A stretch of DNA of 64,000 nt from Bifidobacterium margollesii (GTDB lineage: Bacteria > Actinomycetota > Actinomycetes > Actinomycetales > Bifidobacteriaceae), in assembly GCF_002860355.1 (NCBI RefSeq), contig NZ_NMWU01000026.1:18587-82586 (forward strand), written 5' to 3'. Shown one piece after another: positions 42,316 to 50,837 of the stretch. The notes under the pieces were generated by a model, which was not told where the DNA came from, did not search any database, and was given only the letters and a program-made list of their open reading frames with translations. Position numbers and translations under genes: made by a program. How positions within the stretch are numbered: the stretch's first letter is position 1; every line of letters starts with the position of its first letter.

Positions 42316-43752
42316 TCATGCCTTGCCGAGGACGGTGAGGACGACCAGCAGCACGTTGAGCGTGATGATCAGCACGGCCACGGCGATGAAGATGGCGTGC
42401 TTGACGGGCCCGTCCGCCCACTTGCCCATCAGCTCCTTGTCATGCGTGTAGCGCATGAGCGGGATGATGGCGAACGGAATGCCGATGGAGAGGATCACCT
42501 GGCCGACGACCAGCGCGTACGTGGGGTTGTCGCTGAACCATAGGATCACCAGTGCGGGCACCAGCGTGATCACACGGCACGCCCACATCGGGGCGTCGAC
42601 GTGCAGCAGACCGTGCATGATCTCCTGGCCGGCGTAGGTGCCGACCGACGTGCTGGACAGGCTGGAGGCGAGCAGGCCGATGGAGAAGATCGTGCCGATG
42701 ACCGGGCCGAGCACCTGCACGACGGCATGCTGGGCGCCTTCGATGGTGTCGGTGCCGGGCATGCCGTGCAGGGCGCTGGCGGCGAGCAGCAGCAGGGCGA
42801 GGTTCACGCTGCCGGCGAGCAGCAGCGCCCAGACCACGTCGATCTTGGTGCCGAACAGTTCGCGTTTGATGCCGGGGCGGTCGTTGCGGCCTTCGTAATG
42901 GTCGTTGACCAGCGTGGAATGCAGGTAGATGGCGTGGGGCATGACCGTGGCGCCCAGCATGGAGCTGGCCATGAGCACCGAGTCGGCGCCGGTGAAGTGC
43001 GGGATCAGGCCGCCGAACACCTTGGACGGGTCCGGCGGGTCGATGAACAGGCCGGCGATGAATCCGAAGGTGATAACGAGCAGCAGGGCGATGATGAGCT
43101 TTTCGAATACGCCTTGCGTGTGGCCGCCCTGGAAGCGCAGCAGCACCGTGGAGATCGCGCCGATGATGCAGCCGCCGACGAACAGCGGCAGGCCGAACAG
43201 CAGATTCAGGGCGATGGCGCCGCCGATGACCTCGGCAAGGTCGGTGGCGATGGCGATGACCTCGGCCTGGGCGAAGAACAGGAGTCGGCCGCCCGGGTTC
43301 ATGCGGTTGCCGAGCAGGGCGGGCAGGGACTGGCCGGTGACGATGCCGAGTTTGGCGCTCTGGTATTGGATCAGCACGCTCATGGCGTTGGCGAGCACCA
43401 GCACCCAGACCAATAGGAACCCGTAGCGGGCGCCGGAGGTGATGTTGGCGGCCACGTTGCCCGGATCCACGTAGGCGACGGCGGCCACGAACGCCGGGCC
43501 GAGCAATGCGGAGAGCTTGGCCTTGGCCCCCGTATGCGGGGTGGCGAGCTTCGGAACGCTGTGCATGTGCTCGGTGTGGGGATGGCCGCTGGCGGCGAGG
43601 GCGCGGGCTTCCTCGGGATCAAGATGCTCGAAGTCGGGTTTGTGCTCCACCTCGGCGAAGCTATCGGATTCGGCGGAACCACCGGATTCGGTAAAGCCAT
43701 CGGATGGTTGCGTGGTGACGATTGTGGATTGTTCGGAATCCGAATCTTTCAT
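42316..43752 (-). CDS. mntH: Nramp family divalent metal transporter
   Basis: Proton-coupled importer of Mn2+ or Fe2+, 478 residues with 11 predicted helices. The metal-binding motif DPGN is in helix 1 (AAVAYVDPGNVAANITSGAR) and the MPH motif in helix 6 (GATVMPHAIYLHSTLV). Both are fully conserved, so it should transport manganese or iron. The first ~80 residues are an acidic/His-containing hydrophilic extension (HPHTEHMHSV), longer than in E. coli MntH. It might bind metal. The gene stands alone; no MntR-type box is evident upstream, where the sequence runs into the repeat block at 43846. Confidence 0.92.
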   Translation of the reverse strand: MKDSDSEQSTIVTTQPSDGFTESGGSAESDSFAEVEHKPDFEHLDPEEARALAASGHPHTEHMHSVPKLATPHTGAKAKLSALLGPAFVAAVAYVDPGNVAANITSGARYGFLLVWVLVLANAMSVLIQYQSAKLGIVTGQSLPALLGNRMNPGGRLLFFAQAEVIAIATDLAEVIGGAIALNLLFGLPLFVGGCIIGAISTVLLRFQGGHTQGVFEKLIIALLLVITFGFIAGLFIDPPDPSKVFGGLIPHFTGADSVLMASSMLGATVMPHAIYLHSTLVNDHYEGRNDRPGIKRELFGTKIDVVWALLLAGSVNLALLLLAASALHGMPGTDTIEGAQHAVVQVLGPVIGTIFSIGLLASSLSSTSVGTYAGQEIMHGLLHVDAPMWACRVITLVPALVILWFSDNPTYALVVGQVILSIGIPFAIIPLMRYTHDKELMGKWADGPVKHAIFIAVAVLIITLNVLLVVLTVLGKA

Positions 43753-43845
43753 TCGTAGGTGCCTCCCAGCGGTGTTATAGCACGGCGGTATGTCACGAAG
43801 ACGTCACGCCACCGAAGCATCGGTACATTCCCGGCTTTGTTCGGC

Positions 43846-44024
43846 CACCTCATCCGGCCGACCGAGTCGGCCACCTTCCCCTCCCAGGGGAAGGCAGAGC
43901 CACGTTCGTCTGTCGGCGAGCCTGAACCCACACCCCGCCCCCGCAGTCTCAGGACATTTCTGGCTTTGTTCGTCCACCTCATCCGGCCGACCCTGTCGGC
44001 CACCTTCCCCTCCCAGGGGAAGGC
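43846..44024. repeat. Dispersed double-hairpin repeat, locus 4 (2 copies, subfamily B)
   Basis: Two inverse copies at 43846-43895 and 43975-44024: CACCTCATCCGGCCGACC then AGTCGGCCACC / TGTCGGCCACC, then CCTTCCCC-TCCC-GGGGAAGG. The second hairpin, GGCCGAC/GTCGGCC, is perfect in both. Flanks are also shared: GGCTTTGTTCG upstream and CAGAGCC downstream. The unit duplicated is therefore larger than the core. It fills the gap between mntH and the HNH endonuclease gene. Confidence 0.85.
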
Positions 44025-44041
44025 AGAGCCAACACCCTTCG

Positions 44042-44770
44042 CTACCGGACAGGCAGGGGCTGGCCAGGGCAATCATGGAGGACCTTGAGCATGGCGGTTT
44101 TCTCGCGTCCTGTCACGGTCAACCCGTATTTCGATTTCACGCCGATCTGACGGGCCACATACTCACAGCCGAAGTCCTTGTTCGGCGGCATCCAGTCGGC
44201 CGCGTTGGCGTCGCCCTTGTCTTCGTTGGCCGGACCGTCCACTGCCAGCAGATTGTACGGATCGTTGGCGAACTCGTACCGCCGGCGGGTGTTCCATGTA
44301 CTGGCTCCCGATCGCCATGCGTCGTTCAATGCCACCACATGGTCGATCTGCACGGCGGCGCTGGTTTTCGCTCCCCTGCGGAATTCGATGGTCCTACCGG
44401 TATATGGATCGTCCAGGATGCCGGAATCCACCTTGCAGCGTTCGGCATTGCGGTAGGTCACGTTCTTCAGGTCGCGGGCGAGCACGTCGTTGCGGGCGTC
44501 GCAACCGTTGCCGTCCGGATCGTATTCGCGAAAGCCGAAGGCATCACGACGATACTGGGAGTTCGGCTTGGGAGCATCCACCACGGTCAGCCGCCCCAAT
44601 GCGTCCGCAGCACCACCGGTGGCCTGATACCGGCCGACGACCCTGCCCACGGTTTCGCTGACGTACGGCAACAGCAACCCGGCACTGATGCCGATGATGA
44701 CGGCGATCACGATGAGGATCAGGAAACGTTCCAACGGCAAGGAGCCGCTGAATCGACGACGTCGGGCCAT
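44042..44770 (-). CDS. HNH endonuclease family protein (DUF1524), membrane-anchored or secreted
   Basis: A 242-residue protein with an N-terminal hydrophobic helix (about 14-38, FLILIVIAVIIGISAGLLL) after a basic start, so it is membrane-anchored with the nuclease domain outside, or secreted. The C-terminal DUF1524/HNH domain shows QIDHVVALNDAWRSGA (catalytic His), FANDPYNLLAVDGPAN and KGDANAADWMPPN. This arrangement is known in actinobacteria and may serve in DNA uptake or nutrition; the role is not shown here. I chose ATG 44770, since GGAAGGAG lies 11 nt before it; the frame is open up to ATG 44803 without a site. Confidence 0.85.
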   Translation of the reverse strand: MARRRRFSGSLPLERFLILIVIAVIIGISAGLLLPYVSETVGRVVGRYQATGGAADALGRLTVVDAPKPNSQYRRDAFGFREYDPDGNGCDARNDVLARDLKNVTYRNAERCKVDSGILDDPYTGRTIEFRRGAKTSAAVQIDHVVALNDAWRSGASTWNTRRRYEFANDPYNLLAVDGPANEDKGDANAADWMPPNKDFGCEYVARQIGVKSKYGLTVTGREKTAMLKVLHDCPGQPLPVR

Positions 44771-44803
44771 GACGATCAGCGCTCCTTCCGCGTTGGATGC
44801 CAT

Positions 44804-44848
44804 ATGGTTTCGGTCAGTATGGTCTCGGTCAGTATGGTCTCGGTCAGC
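44804..44848. repeat. Tandem 15-bp repeat, three copies
   Basis: ATGGTYTCGGTCAGT units at 44804, 44819 and 44834. The last unit overlaps the stop codon of the aldo/keto reductase gene (44844-44846). It lies between that gene and the HNH gene, both read leftward. Being a multiple of three, it encodes L-T-E-T-I repeats in one frame, but no gene there is credible. Confidence 0.8.
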
Positions 44849-45698
44849 TGTAGGAGAAGGTCATCGGATCGTGGCCGGCGCGGGTCGGACCGTCGAGCGC
44901 GTCGATGGCGGCATGCTCCTCCGTCGTGAGCGCGAAGTCGAACAGGCTGGCGTTCTCGATCTGCCGCTCCCGATGCGTGGACTTCGGTATGATGATCGTG
45001 CCGTTCTCGATGTGCCAGCGCAGGATGATCTGGGCGTTCGACTTGCCGTGTGCTTCGGCGATGCGCCGGATCACGCCGTCGCCGGCGTTGAGGTCGGCTC
45101 CGCGGGCCATCGGCGAGTAGGCCTCCACAGCGATGCCATGCTCCTTGCAGAATCGCACCACCTCGCGCTGCTGCCAGGTGGGATGCAGTTCGATCTGATC
45201 GACCGTCGGATATTCGCCGGTCTCCTCGTGCAGCTTCTCCAGATGCTCCGGCAGGAAGTTGCACACGCCGAGCGTGCGGACCCGCTTCTCATCACGCAGC
45301 CGCACGAAGGCGCGCCACACCTCGTCGCTACGCCAGTCGAACGGCGTGGGCCAGTGGATCATGTACATGTCCACGTAGTCGGTGCGCAGCAGGCCGATCT
45401 GACGATCAAACGCCTTCAACGCGGAATCATAGCCCTGTTCGGAGTCGCGCAGCTTGGTGGTGAGAAACAGCTCCTTACGCCGCTCACCATTCGCATAGCC
45501 GGAGGTCACCAGCGCCTGTCCGACGCCACCCTCATTGTGGTAGCCGGCCGCGGTGTCGATATGCCGGTAGCCGGCCTCCAGCGCTGACTCCACCACCGGA
45601 GCGGTGTCCGCATCGTCGATGCGCAGCACCCCCAATCCGATCTGCGGAATGGTCACCCCGTCCGACAGGGTGATGTCGGGAATCGGCCCAAATACCAT
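44844..45698 (-). CDS. Aldo/keto reductase
   Basis: NADPH-dependent reductase of aldehydes and ketones, 284 residues with a TIM barrel typical of the family. The catalytic tetrad is recognisable: Asp and Tyr in GYRHIDTAAGYHNE, Lys in LFLTTKLRDSE, His in YMIHWPTPF. The cofactor-binding end reads IIIPKSTHRERQIENASLFD. It resembles the 2,5-diketo-D-gluconate reductase/YvgN group, for which the physiological substrate is often uncertain. The start ATG 45698 follows GAAGGAGC. It stands upstream of the HNH gene on the same strand. Confidence 0.92.
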   Translation of the reverse strand: MVFGPIPDITLSDGVTIPQIGLGVLRIDDADTAPVVESALEAGYRHIDTAAGYHNEGGVGQALVTSGYANGERRKELFLTTKLRDSEQGYDSALKAFDRQIGLLRTDYVDMYMIHWPTPFDWRSDEVWRAFVRLRDEKRVRTLGVCNFLPEHLEKLHEETGEYPTVDQIELHPTWQQREVVRFCKEHGIAVEAYSPMARGADLNAGDGVIRRIAEAHGKSNAQIILRWHIENGTIIIPKSTHRERQIENASLFDFALTTEEHAAIDALDGPTRAGHDPMTFSYS

Positions 45699-45810
45699 GT
45701 CATGCTCCTTCGTCGATTCAACGGCATACGTTCATGGCCAATCATGCGTTCGCAAATCAGCCATGCATACACGTCCAATACCTGTCAGCCTATACCGCGC
45801 CGATCGATAC

Positions 45811-45861
45811 CATGCCCATTCAGACACCATGCCTATTCAGGCATCATGCCCATTCAGATAC
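45811..45861. repeat. Tandem 17-bp repeat, three copies
   Basis: CATGCCCATTCAGACAC, CATGCCTATTCAGGCAT and CATGCCCATTCAGATAC follow each other at 45811, 45828 and 45845; a partial CATGCCC follows. The repeat lies in the 252-nt gap between the toxin-like gene and the aldo/keto reductase gene; nothing else is clear there. Confidence 0.75.
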
Positions 45862-45951
45862 CATGCCCGCCATGCCGATCCGGAATTCATGCGCACGCGC
45901 AACACCGAACAGGCCGGTACGCTCAAGGCATCACCGACCGGAACTTCGCCA

Positions 45952-46335
45952 TCAGGCCCCCAGCCGCGCCAACCGTTCATAGATATCAGACGGCAGATGA
46001 CGGTTGCCGAAACCCTTGATCTGGATTCCTTCAGGCACTCTCCGATAGATAATACTCATATCCGCTCGCGCTCCTTGGCAACGATGATGCTGGAAATGGT
46101 AGGAACGCCAACCGGCTAATCCGTATTTCAGTTCCGCACCCTCCACATGGTTCGACACCAGCAACGTCAATGCGCGGCGCACACTGGAAACAGCCTGCTT
46201 GAACTCGTCATCATCCGGCCACACGTAAGCGAGCAGGATCACGTCATCGGCTAGAGTACCGGCATCCATCCAAGCGCCACGCACCGAGGCAATCACAGCA
46301 ACCGCCTGAGACAGCAGCACTTCCGATACCGCCAT
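45952..46335 (-). CDS. Putative toxin of a type II-like TA pair
   Basis: A 127-residue protein I do not recognise with certainty. The C-terminal segment MSIIYRRVPEGIQIKGFGNR is like the last strands of RelE/ParE or YafQ toxins, in which a basic residue and a Y-x-G-x-R pattern recur. The N-terminal half is helical. The ATG at 46335 overlaps the stop of the preceding gene by one nucleotide (TGATG), a hallmark of translational coupling in TA operons. Position second in the operon agrees with a toxin. Toxic activity is inferred from organisation only; it could be another small regulator. Confidence 0.5.
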   Translation of the reverse strand: MAVSEVLLSQAVAVIASVRGAWMDAGTLADDVILLAYVWPDDDEFKQAVSSVRRALTLLVSNHVEGAELKYGLAGWRSYHFQHHRCQGARADMSIIYRRVPEGIQIKGFGNRHLPSDIYERLARLGA

Positions 46336-46700
46336 CAGCGTTCCCCGTCGAGAAACTCCCGGACGGCGTCCGCACGTCGTCGCAGACTCTCCTGCGCCTC
46401 TCGTTCGAGCTCTTCACCGGCCTTCCAGTCTTCACGCTCGCCTCGGGCAACAAACAGCTGCTGGGCCGTCACCCGCTCGATTTCGGATTCCAACGCATTG
46501 ATGGAATCCAGCATGTCGTTCATCGCTTCGACGGACACCAGATACGCAGCCGTGTCGGTACGGTCCACAATCTCCAGCAGACCCCGTTTCTTCAGCGTCG
46601 ATCGCCACGCACTTGATCGGGCCAGTTCGGTCAAGCCGATGCGCGATCCAGGTTCCGCCGCCTCCCGCATCACTTCGGCACGATCCTTCACATTCGTCAT
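46335..46700 (-). CDS. Putative antitoxin of the pair
   Basis: A 121-residue mainly helical protein. The N-terminal part (about 1-60) resembles a small DNA-binding fold like that of Phd/YefM-type antitoxins: RIGLTELARSSAWRSTLKKR, then GLLEIVDRTDTAAYLVSVEA. The middle and C-terminal parts are charged helices (ALESEIERVTAQQLFVAR) fit for toxin binding. The start is ATG 46700 with AAAGGAGG 6 nt upstream; a GTG just before is less likely. A perfect inverted repeat covers the promoter, consistent with autoregulation by the pair. Confidence 0.6.
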   Translation of the reverse strand: MTNVKDRAEVMREAAEPGSRIGLTELARSSAWRSTLKKRGLLEIVDRTDTAAYLVSVEAMNDMLDSINALESEIERVTAQQLFVARGEREDWKAGEELEREAQESLRRRADAVREFLDGER

Positions 46701-46729
46701 CACGACCCTCCTTTCCGCATCACCAATAC

Positions 46730-46771
46730 ATCACAATTATCACTGTAATTATATGCAGTGATAATTGTGAT
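46730..46771 (-). promoter_or_regulatory. Operator palindrome and promoter of the TA pair
   Basis: ATCACAATTATCACTG (46730-46745) and CAGTGATAATTGTGAT (46756-46771) are perfect 16-bp inverted repeats around a 10-nt spacer. Read leftward, the spacer contains TATAAT, an ideal -10 box, so binding of a dimer to the arms would block the promoter. It lies 30 nt before the antitoxin ATG. It also lies 62 nt past the stop of the ABC transporter gene and could form a hairpin in that gene's mRNA. Confidence 0.8.
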
Positions 46772-46832
46772 TACGGTACCGGCGCGTCTCCTCGATCGCA
46801 TCCTCATCACAGCGAAGAGAGTGCCCTCCGAT

Positions 46833-49800
46833 TCAACGGACTTCGACCAGACGATCGACGATGCGCATGGCGGACCGGCGATGGGACACCATCACCACGG
46901 CGGGTCCTTGCCGCCCGTCAGGATCACGTCGCCCGGCCAGATCGGCGATGGACCGCAGAATAATGGCCTCGTTAAGAGCGTCCAATCTACTCGTCGGCTC
47001 GTCGAACAGCACCAGATCCGCATCCCGCAGGAACACCCGGGCCAATCCGATGCGCTGCCGTTCACCTTCGGAGAGTCGGTCCCCCAGCTCGCCTACCGGA
47101 GTGTCGATCCCCTGCGGCAGCGAGTCGACGAACTGCGCCACCGACGCACGCTCCAAAGCCGCACGCAGCCGATCATCATCGGCCTGCGGGTCGGCGACGA
47201 GCAGGTTCTCGCGGATGCTGCCGTCAAACAGATAGGTCTCCTGCGACATCATCGTCTGCATTCGCCGACGATGATGAGCATCCAGATCACGCAGATCGAT
47301 CCGCTGCGAGACCGCCGAATCGGCGATGCCGCCCACCCTGGTCTCACGACCAGAGTCTTCGACCACAACACGGCCGGAATCCGGATCCCAGTAGCGCATC
47401 AACAGCTTGAGCAGCGTCGATTTGCCGGTGCCGGACGGCCCTTGAATGCCCAATACGCCGGTCCGCGGAACCTTCAGCGAAACGTCGTCCAGCACACGGG
47501 AGGCATGGCCGTCGCGGCCGTCTCGACCCTCACCGGACCCGCCACGATGACCGTCATAGGAGAAGACGACATGATCCAGACTCATCCCCGCATACGCGGC
47601 ATTCTTCGTTCCACGCTCATCCACCGCAGGAGTCTCATCCATAAGAGCGAACAGACGACGGGCGGCGGCGAACGTCTGGGTGAGATTGGCGGGCAGGGCG
47701 CTCAGAGCCAGCGTCGGGCCGAAGGAGCTGGCGATCAGCACCACCGACGCCAGGGATTCCGGCACGGACATCGGTTCCGGCACCGCACACAGGATCGCCA
47801 CCGTGGCGGCGAGCATCGTGAACAGCTGCACCAGCAGCCCACCGATGCCGGCGAACCGGCCGTTCACGTCACTCAGCTTCGACCGCACCGAAGTAAGCTC
47901 CCGGGTCCGACGAGCAATCTCCTCCACCCGGCGGGAACCCCGCGCGAACCGAATGGTCTCGTCGATGCCGCGCATGCCGTCGAGCACATAATCATCCAAA
48001 GCGGCCGAACGACGGCGGATGTCCGGGCCGATGCCGGAAACGCTGCCGGCGAACAGCTTCGGCACCAGCACGCCGACCACAAGGTGCGCGCCGAGCAGCA
48101 CCAGCGCCATCCAAGGATTCAAGGCGGCCAGCACGACGGCGAACGTGAGCGAAGTGATGACCGCGATCGACACCGGCGAAATCGTGTGGGCGAAGAAGAT
48201 CTCCAACAGTTCGACGTCCGTGGTGATCAGAGCGATCAGATCGCCCTTGCCGCGGCCGGTCAGCTTCGCGGGCGCCAGACGACGCAGAGCCGCAAACGCC
48301 CGGTCACGGAACAACGCGAGCAGACGGAACGCCACGTTGTGGTTCATGTACTGCTCGGTGTACCGCATGATGCCGCGCAGCACCGCGCAGATGACGATGC
48401 CCGCAACGGCCGCGGGAAGCCCCATGCCCCAGACGGGGTGCCCCGCGACGGCGAGCAGCGCGAACATGCCGAACACCGGCAGGAAGGTCGCCGCAAGGTG
48501 GCCGATCGTACCGAATACGGTGGCGCAGACCATGAATCGGGTGAGCGGACGGGCCACGCCGAGCAGACGTCGGATCAGCGCGAATGTTGATGAGGACGGG
48601 GCTTCAGGGGTGGCGGGTTCGGTGCCATCGGTGCCATTGGCGCCATCGGTGGTTCCATCAGTAGTTCCACTGGCGTCGCTTCGCAGCGGCAGAATTTCAA
48701 CCGTGCGGGAGCCGAGATCGTCACCGAACGACTCCACGGCGTTCTGGGTGCGGAACAGTTCGGCATACCGGCCGTCGATCGCCATCAGCTCATCATGGGC
48801 GCCGGTTTCGACCACGGTTCCATGGTCGAACACCACAACCCGATCGGCCTCGACGGCGTTGGCCATGCGATGCGTGATCATCAGCACGGTCTTGGTCTCG
48901 GCGAGCGCATGAATGGCCTGCAGAATCAGCGACTCGCTTTCCGCATCCACGTTGCTGGTCGCCTCGTCGAACACGTAGACGGCCGAATCATGCAGCAGAC
49001 CGCGCGCCAACGCCAAACGCTGCTTCTGTCCGCCGGAAAGATTCGCCGCACCCTCCTCGATCATCAGGTCGAGGCCCTGCGGCTGCTCGCGCACCCAGTC
49101 GGCGATGTGCGCCCGATCGAGCGCATCCCACAGTTCTGCGTCGGCGGCGTCGGGCCGGGCCATCAGCAGATTCTCGCGAATCGTGGCGTGGAACAGGTGG
49201 CTGGACGCTGAGACGATGGTCACTTCGCCGAGCAGGAAGTCCCTGGCGCAGTCGCGCAGTTCGACCGTCGCGATGCTGTCGGCGGTGCCGTGCGGCTCGA
49301 CGGGAGCCGAAGCGGCGTGCCTGAAGGAGACCGATCCTTCGTAGCCGGTCAGTCGCCCGGCGAGGATGCCCGCCGCGGTGGACTTGCCGGAACCGCTGAC
49401 GCCGACGACCGCGGTCAGGGTATGCGGGAGGACCGTGAACGACACGTCGTGCAGAGCGTCACGGGGGCTGTCGGCTTTGCTGCCATCGCCGGTGCCGTCG
49501 ACATTGCCCTCGGTGTCTGCGGTGGCGTCTTTGCCGGCGGAATCGTTGCCGGTCTGCGAATAGCGGTATCCGACGTGGGAGAACACGATCTCGGCGTCGT
49601 CGATGCTCGGCGCGTGCGCCTGCTCGACGTCGCCGATCCTGCCCGATTCGGGTATGTCGAGCACGGCGAAGATCTTCTTCGTGGAGGTCATGCCGTTCAT
49701 CGCCACATGGAAATAGGAGCCGAGCTGACGCAGCGGAATGAAGAAGTCGGCGGAAAGCAGCACGATCAGCATGCATCCGGCGAGGGACAGCATACTCGTG

Positions 49801-50714
49801 TCGGCATGCAGATACTGCGTCACGGCGACGATGATGCCGGCTGCTGTGCCGCCGTAAGCCACCAGATCCATGGCGGTGAGCGAGCGCAGCTGGATCTGCA
49901 GCACCTTCATGGTCATCACGCGGAATTCCTCGGCCCGACGGTTCATCCGATCATGGGCACGCTGGTCGGCGTCGAAGATCTTCAGCGTTTCCAAGCCCTG
50001 CAGGTCGTCGAGGAACTCCGAGCCGAGATCGGTGTATTTGCCCCAGTATTTCTTGAACACGCGGGCGGCGCTCATGGCCACGGCACCGACGATCAGCACG
50101 ATCAGCGGCGCGCAAACCAGCAGCGTGACGGCGGCGGGCACGCTGATCGGCAGCACGACCACGAACAGGGTGATCGGAGCAAGCACCGAGTAGAACAGCT
50201 GCGGCAGGAACAGTTCGAAGAAGGTCTGCACCTGCTCCACACCTTCGCCGGCGAGCTGCACCACATCGGCGGTGCGCACCTTGCTCGAGTAGTCGGGTCC
50301 GAGGGTCAGCATCTTGCGATACAGCCTGGTGCGCAGGGCGAGCTTCACCCGCTCCGAAGCGAGGAATCCCAGATGATTCGCGCCTTTGGTGGCCAGATAC
50401 CTCACGAGGAGGATCACCGCGAATGCGACGGCGTAGGCTCCGATGCGGGCCGGCGTCCAGGTCATGAACTGCGGCAGTTCCGGCAGCAGGTCCGACCTGT
50501 CGAAAGCGACGCAGCCGCCATTGACGTGATCGACCCTGCACGACAAGGGTATCGGCCCCTTGCCGTCGACCGCGTTCAGCAGGTCACCGAGCATCGATAC
50601 CAGCGTGACGGCGAACGCGATGTTGCTCAGCAACGTCAGCCACAGCATCAGCACCTTGCCGGCGACCAGACGGCCGATTCCCGGTGCCAGACGCAAAAGT
50701 CGTTTGTCGAACAT
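46833..50714 (-). CDS. Fused ABC exporter with two membrane-ATPase halves (CydDC-like)
   Basis: A 1293-residue protein that contains a whole ABC exporter: membrane domain 1 (about 15-345), ATPase 1 (about 380-650), a linker of acidic/Ala repeats, membrane domain 2 (about 705-970) and ATPase 2 (about 1000-1290). Both ATPases have Walker A (VSGSGKSTAAGIL; GPSGTGKSTLLKL), signature (LSGGQKQRLALARGL; LSEGERQRIGLARVF) and Walker B. Note that signature 2 reads LSEGE. The first half resembles CydD-type thiol exporters; CydDC is usually encoded by two genes. Cytochrome bd genes are not in the window, so the substrate is uncertain. GAGG lies 5 nt before ATG 50714. It was chosen instead of the earlier frame start at 50822. 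Confidence 0.85.
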   Translation of the reverse strand: MFDKRLLRLAPGIGRLVAGKVLMLWLTLLSNIAFAVTLVSMLGDLLNAVDGKGPIPLSCRVDHVNGGCVAFDRSDLLPELPQFMTWTPARIGAYAVAFAVILLVRYLATKGANHLGFLASERVKLALRTRLYRKMLTLGPDYSSKVRTADVVQLAGEGVEQVQTFFELFLPQLFYSVLAPITLFVVVLPISVPAAVTLLVCAPLIVLIVGAVAMSAARVFKKYWGKYTDLGSEFLDDLQGLETLKIFDADQRAHDRMNRRAEEFRVMTMKVLQIQLRSLTAMDLVAYGGTAAGIIVAVTQYLHADTSMLSLAGCMLIVLLSADFFIPLRQLGSYFHVAMNGMTSTKKIFAVLDIPESGRIGDVEQAHAPSIDDAEIVFSHVGYRYSQTGNDSAGKDATADTEGNVDGTGDGSKADSPRDALHDVSFTVLPHTLTAVVGVSGSGKSTAAGILAGRLTGYEGSVSFRHAASAPVEPHGTADSIATVELRDCARDFLLGEVTIVSASSHLFHATIRENLLMARPDAADAELWDALDRAHIADWVREQPQGLDLMIEEGAANLSGGQKQRLALARGLLHDSAVYVFDEATSNVDAESESLILQAIHALAETKTVLMITHRMANAVEADRVVVFDHGTVVETGAHDELMAIDGRYAELFRTQNAVESFGDDLGSRTVEILPLRSDASGTTDGTTDGANGTDGTEPATPEAPSSSTFALIRRLLGVARPLTRFMVCATVFGTIGHLAATFLPVFGMFALLAVAGHPVWGMGLPAAVAGIVICAVLRGIMRYTEQYMNHNVAFRLLALFRDRAFAALRRLAPAKLTGRGKGDLIALITTDVELLEIFFAHTISPVSIAVITSLTFAVVLAALNPWMALVLLGAHLVVGVLVPKLFAGSVSGIGPDIRRRSAALDDYVLDGMRGIDETIRFARGSRRVEEIARRTRELTSVRSKLSDVNGRFAGIGGLLVQLFTMLAATVAILCAVPEPMSVPESLASVVLIASSFGPTLALSALPANLTQTFAAARRLFALMDETPAVDERGTKNAAYAGMSLDHVVFSYDGHRGGSGEGRDGRDGHASRVLDDVSLKVPRTGVLGIQGPSGTGKSTLLKLLMRYWDPDSGRVVVEDSGRETRVGGIADSAVSQRIDLRDLDAHHRRRMQTMMSQETYLFDGSIRENLLVADPQADDDRLRAALERASVAQFVDSLPQGIDTPVGELGDRLSEGERQRIGLARVFLRDADLVLFDEPTSRLDALNEAIILRSIADLAGRRDPDGRQGPAVVMVSHRRSAMRIVDRLVEVR

Positions 50715-50798
50715 GCATACCTCGCTTGTTGTTTTGGGCGTTCTCAGAAAATCACAGCGGTTCGGGTTGCGCAATAGGCGAATTCCGCTGACCGCTGA

Positions 50799-50830
50799 TT
50801 CACTCTTTGCGGCGACCTGCAAAGAGTGAA
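50799..50830 (-). terminator. Terminator-like hairpin after the TPR membrane protein gene
   Basis: TTCACTCTTTGC (50799-50810) and GCAAAGAGTGAA (50819-50830) form a perfect 12-bp stem with an 8-nt loop. It lies 8 nt past the stop of the leftward gene and 85 nt before the ABC exporter start. No U-tract follows, so it could also be an mRNA 3' stabiliser. Confidence 0.6.
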
Positions 50831-50837
50831 CGAGCGA

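Noticed and set aside
16086-44024. CRISPR array from the repeated TTCCCC/GGGGAA units
   Set aside because: Copies are in both orientations, have irregular spacing, differ in their stems, are spread over distant loci, and no cas genes are near.
46758-48590. A 610-codon plus-strand frame
   Set aside because: Antisense to the fused ABC exporter; Arg/His/Gln-rich with no recognisable domain.
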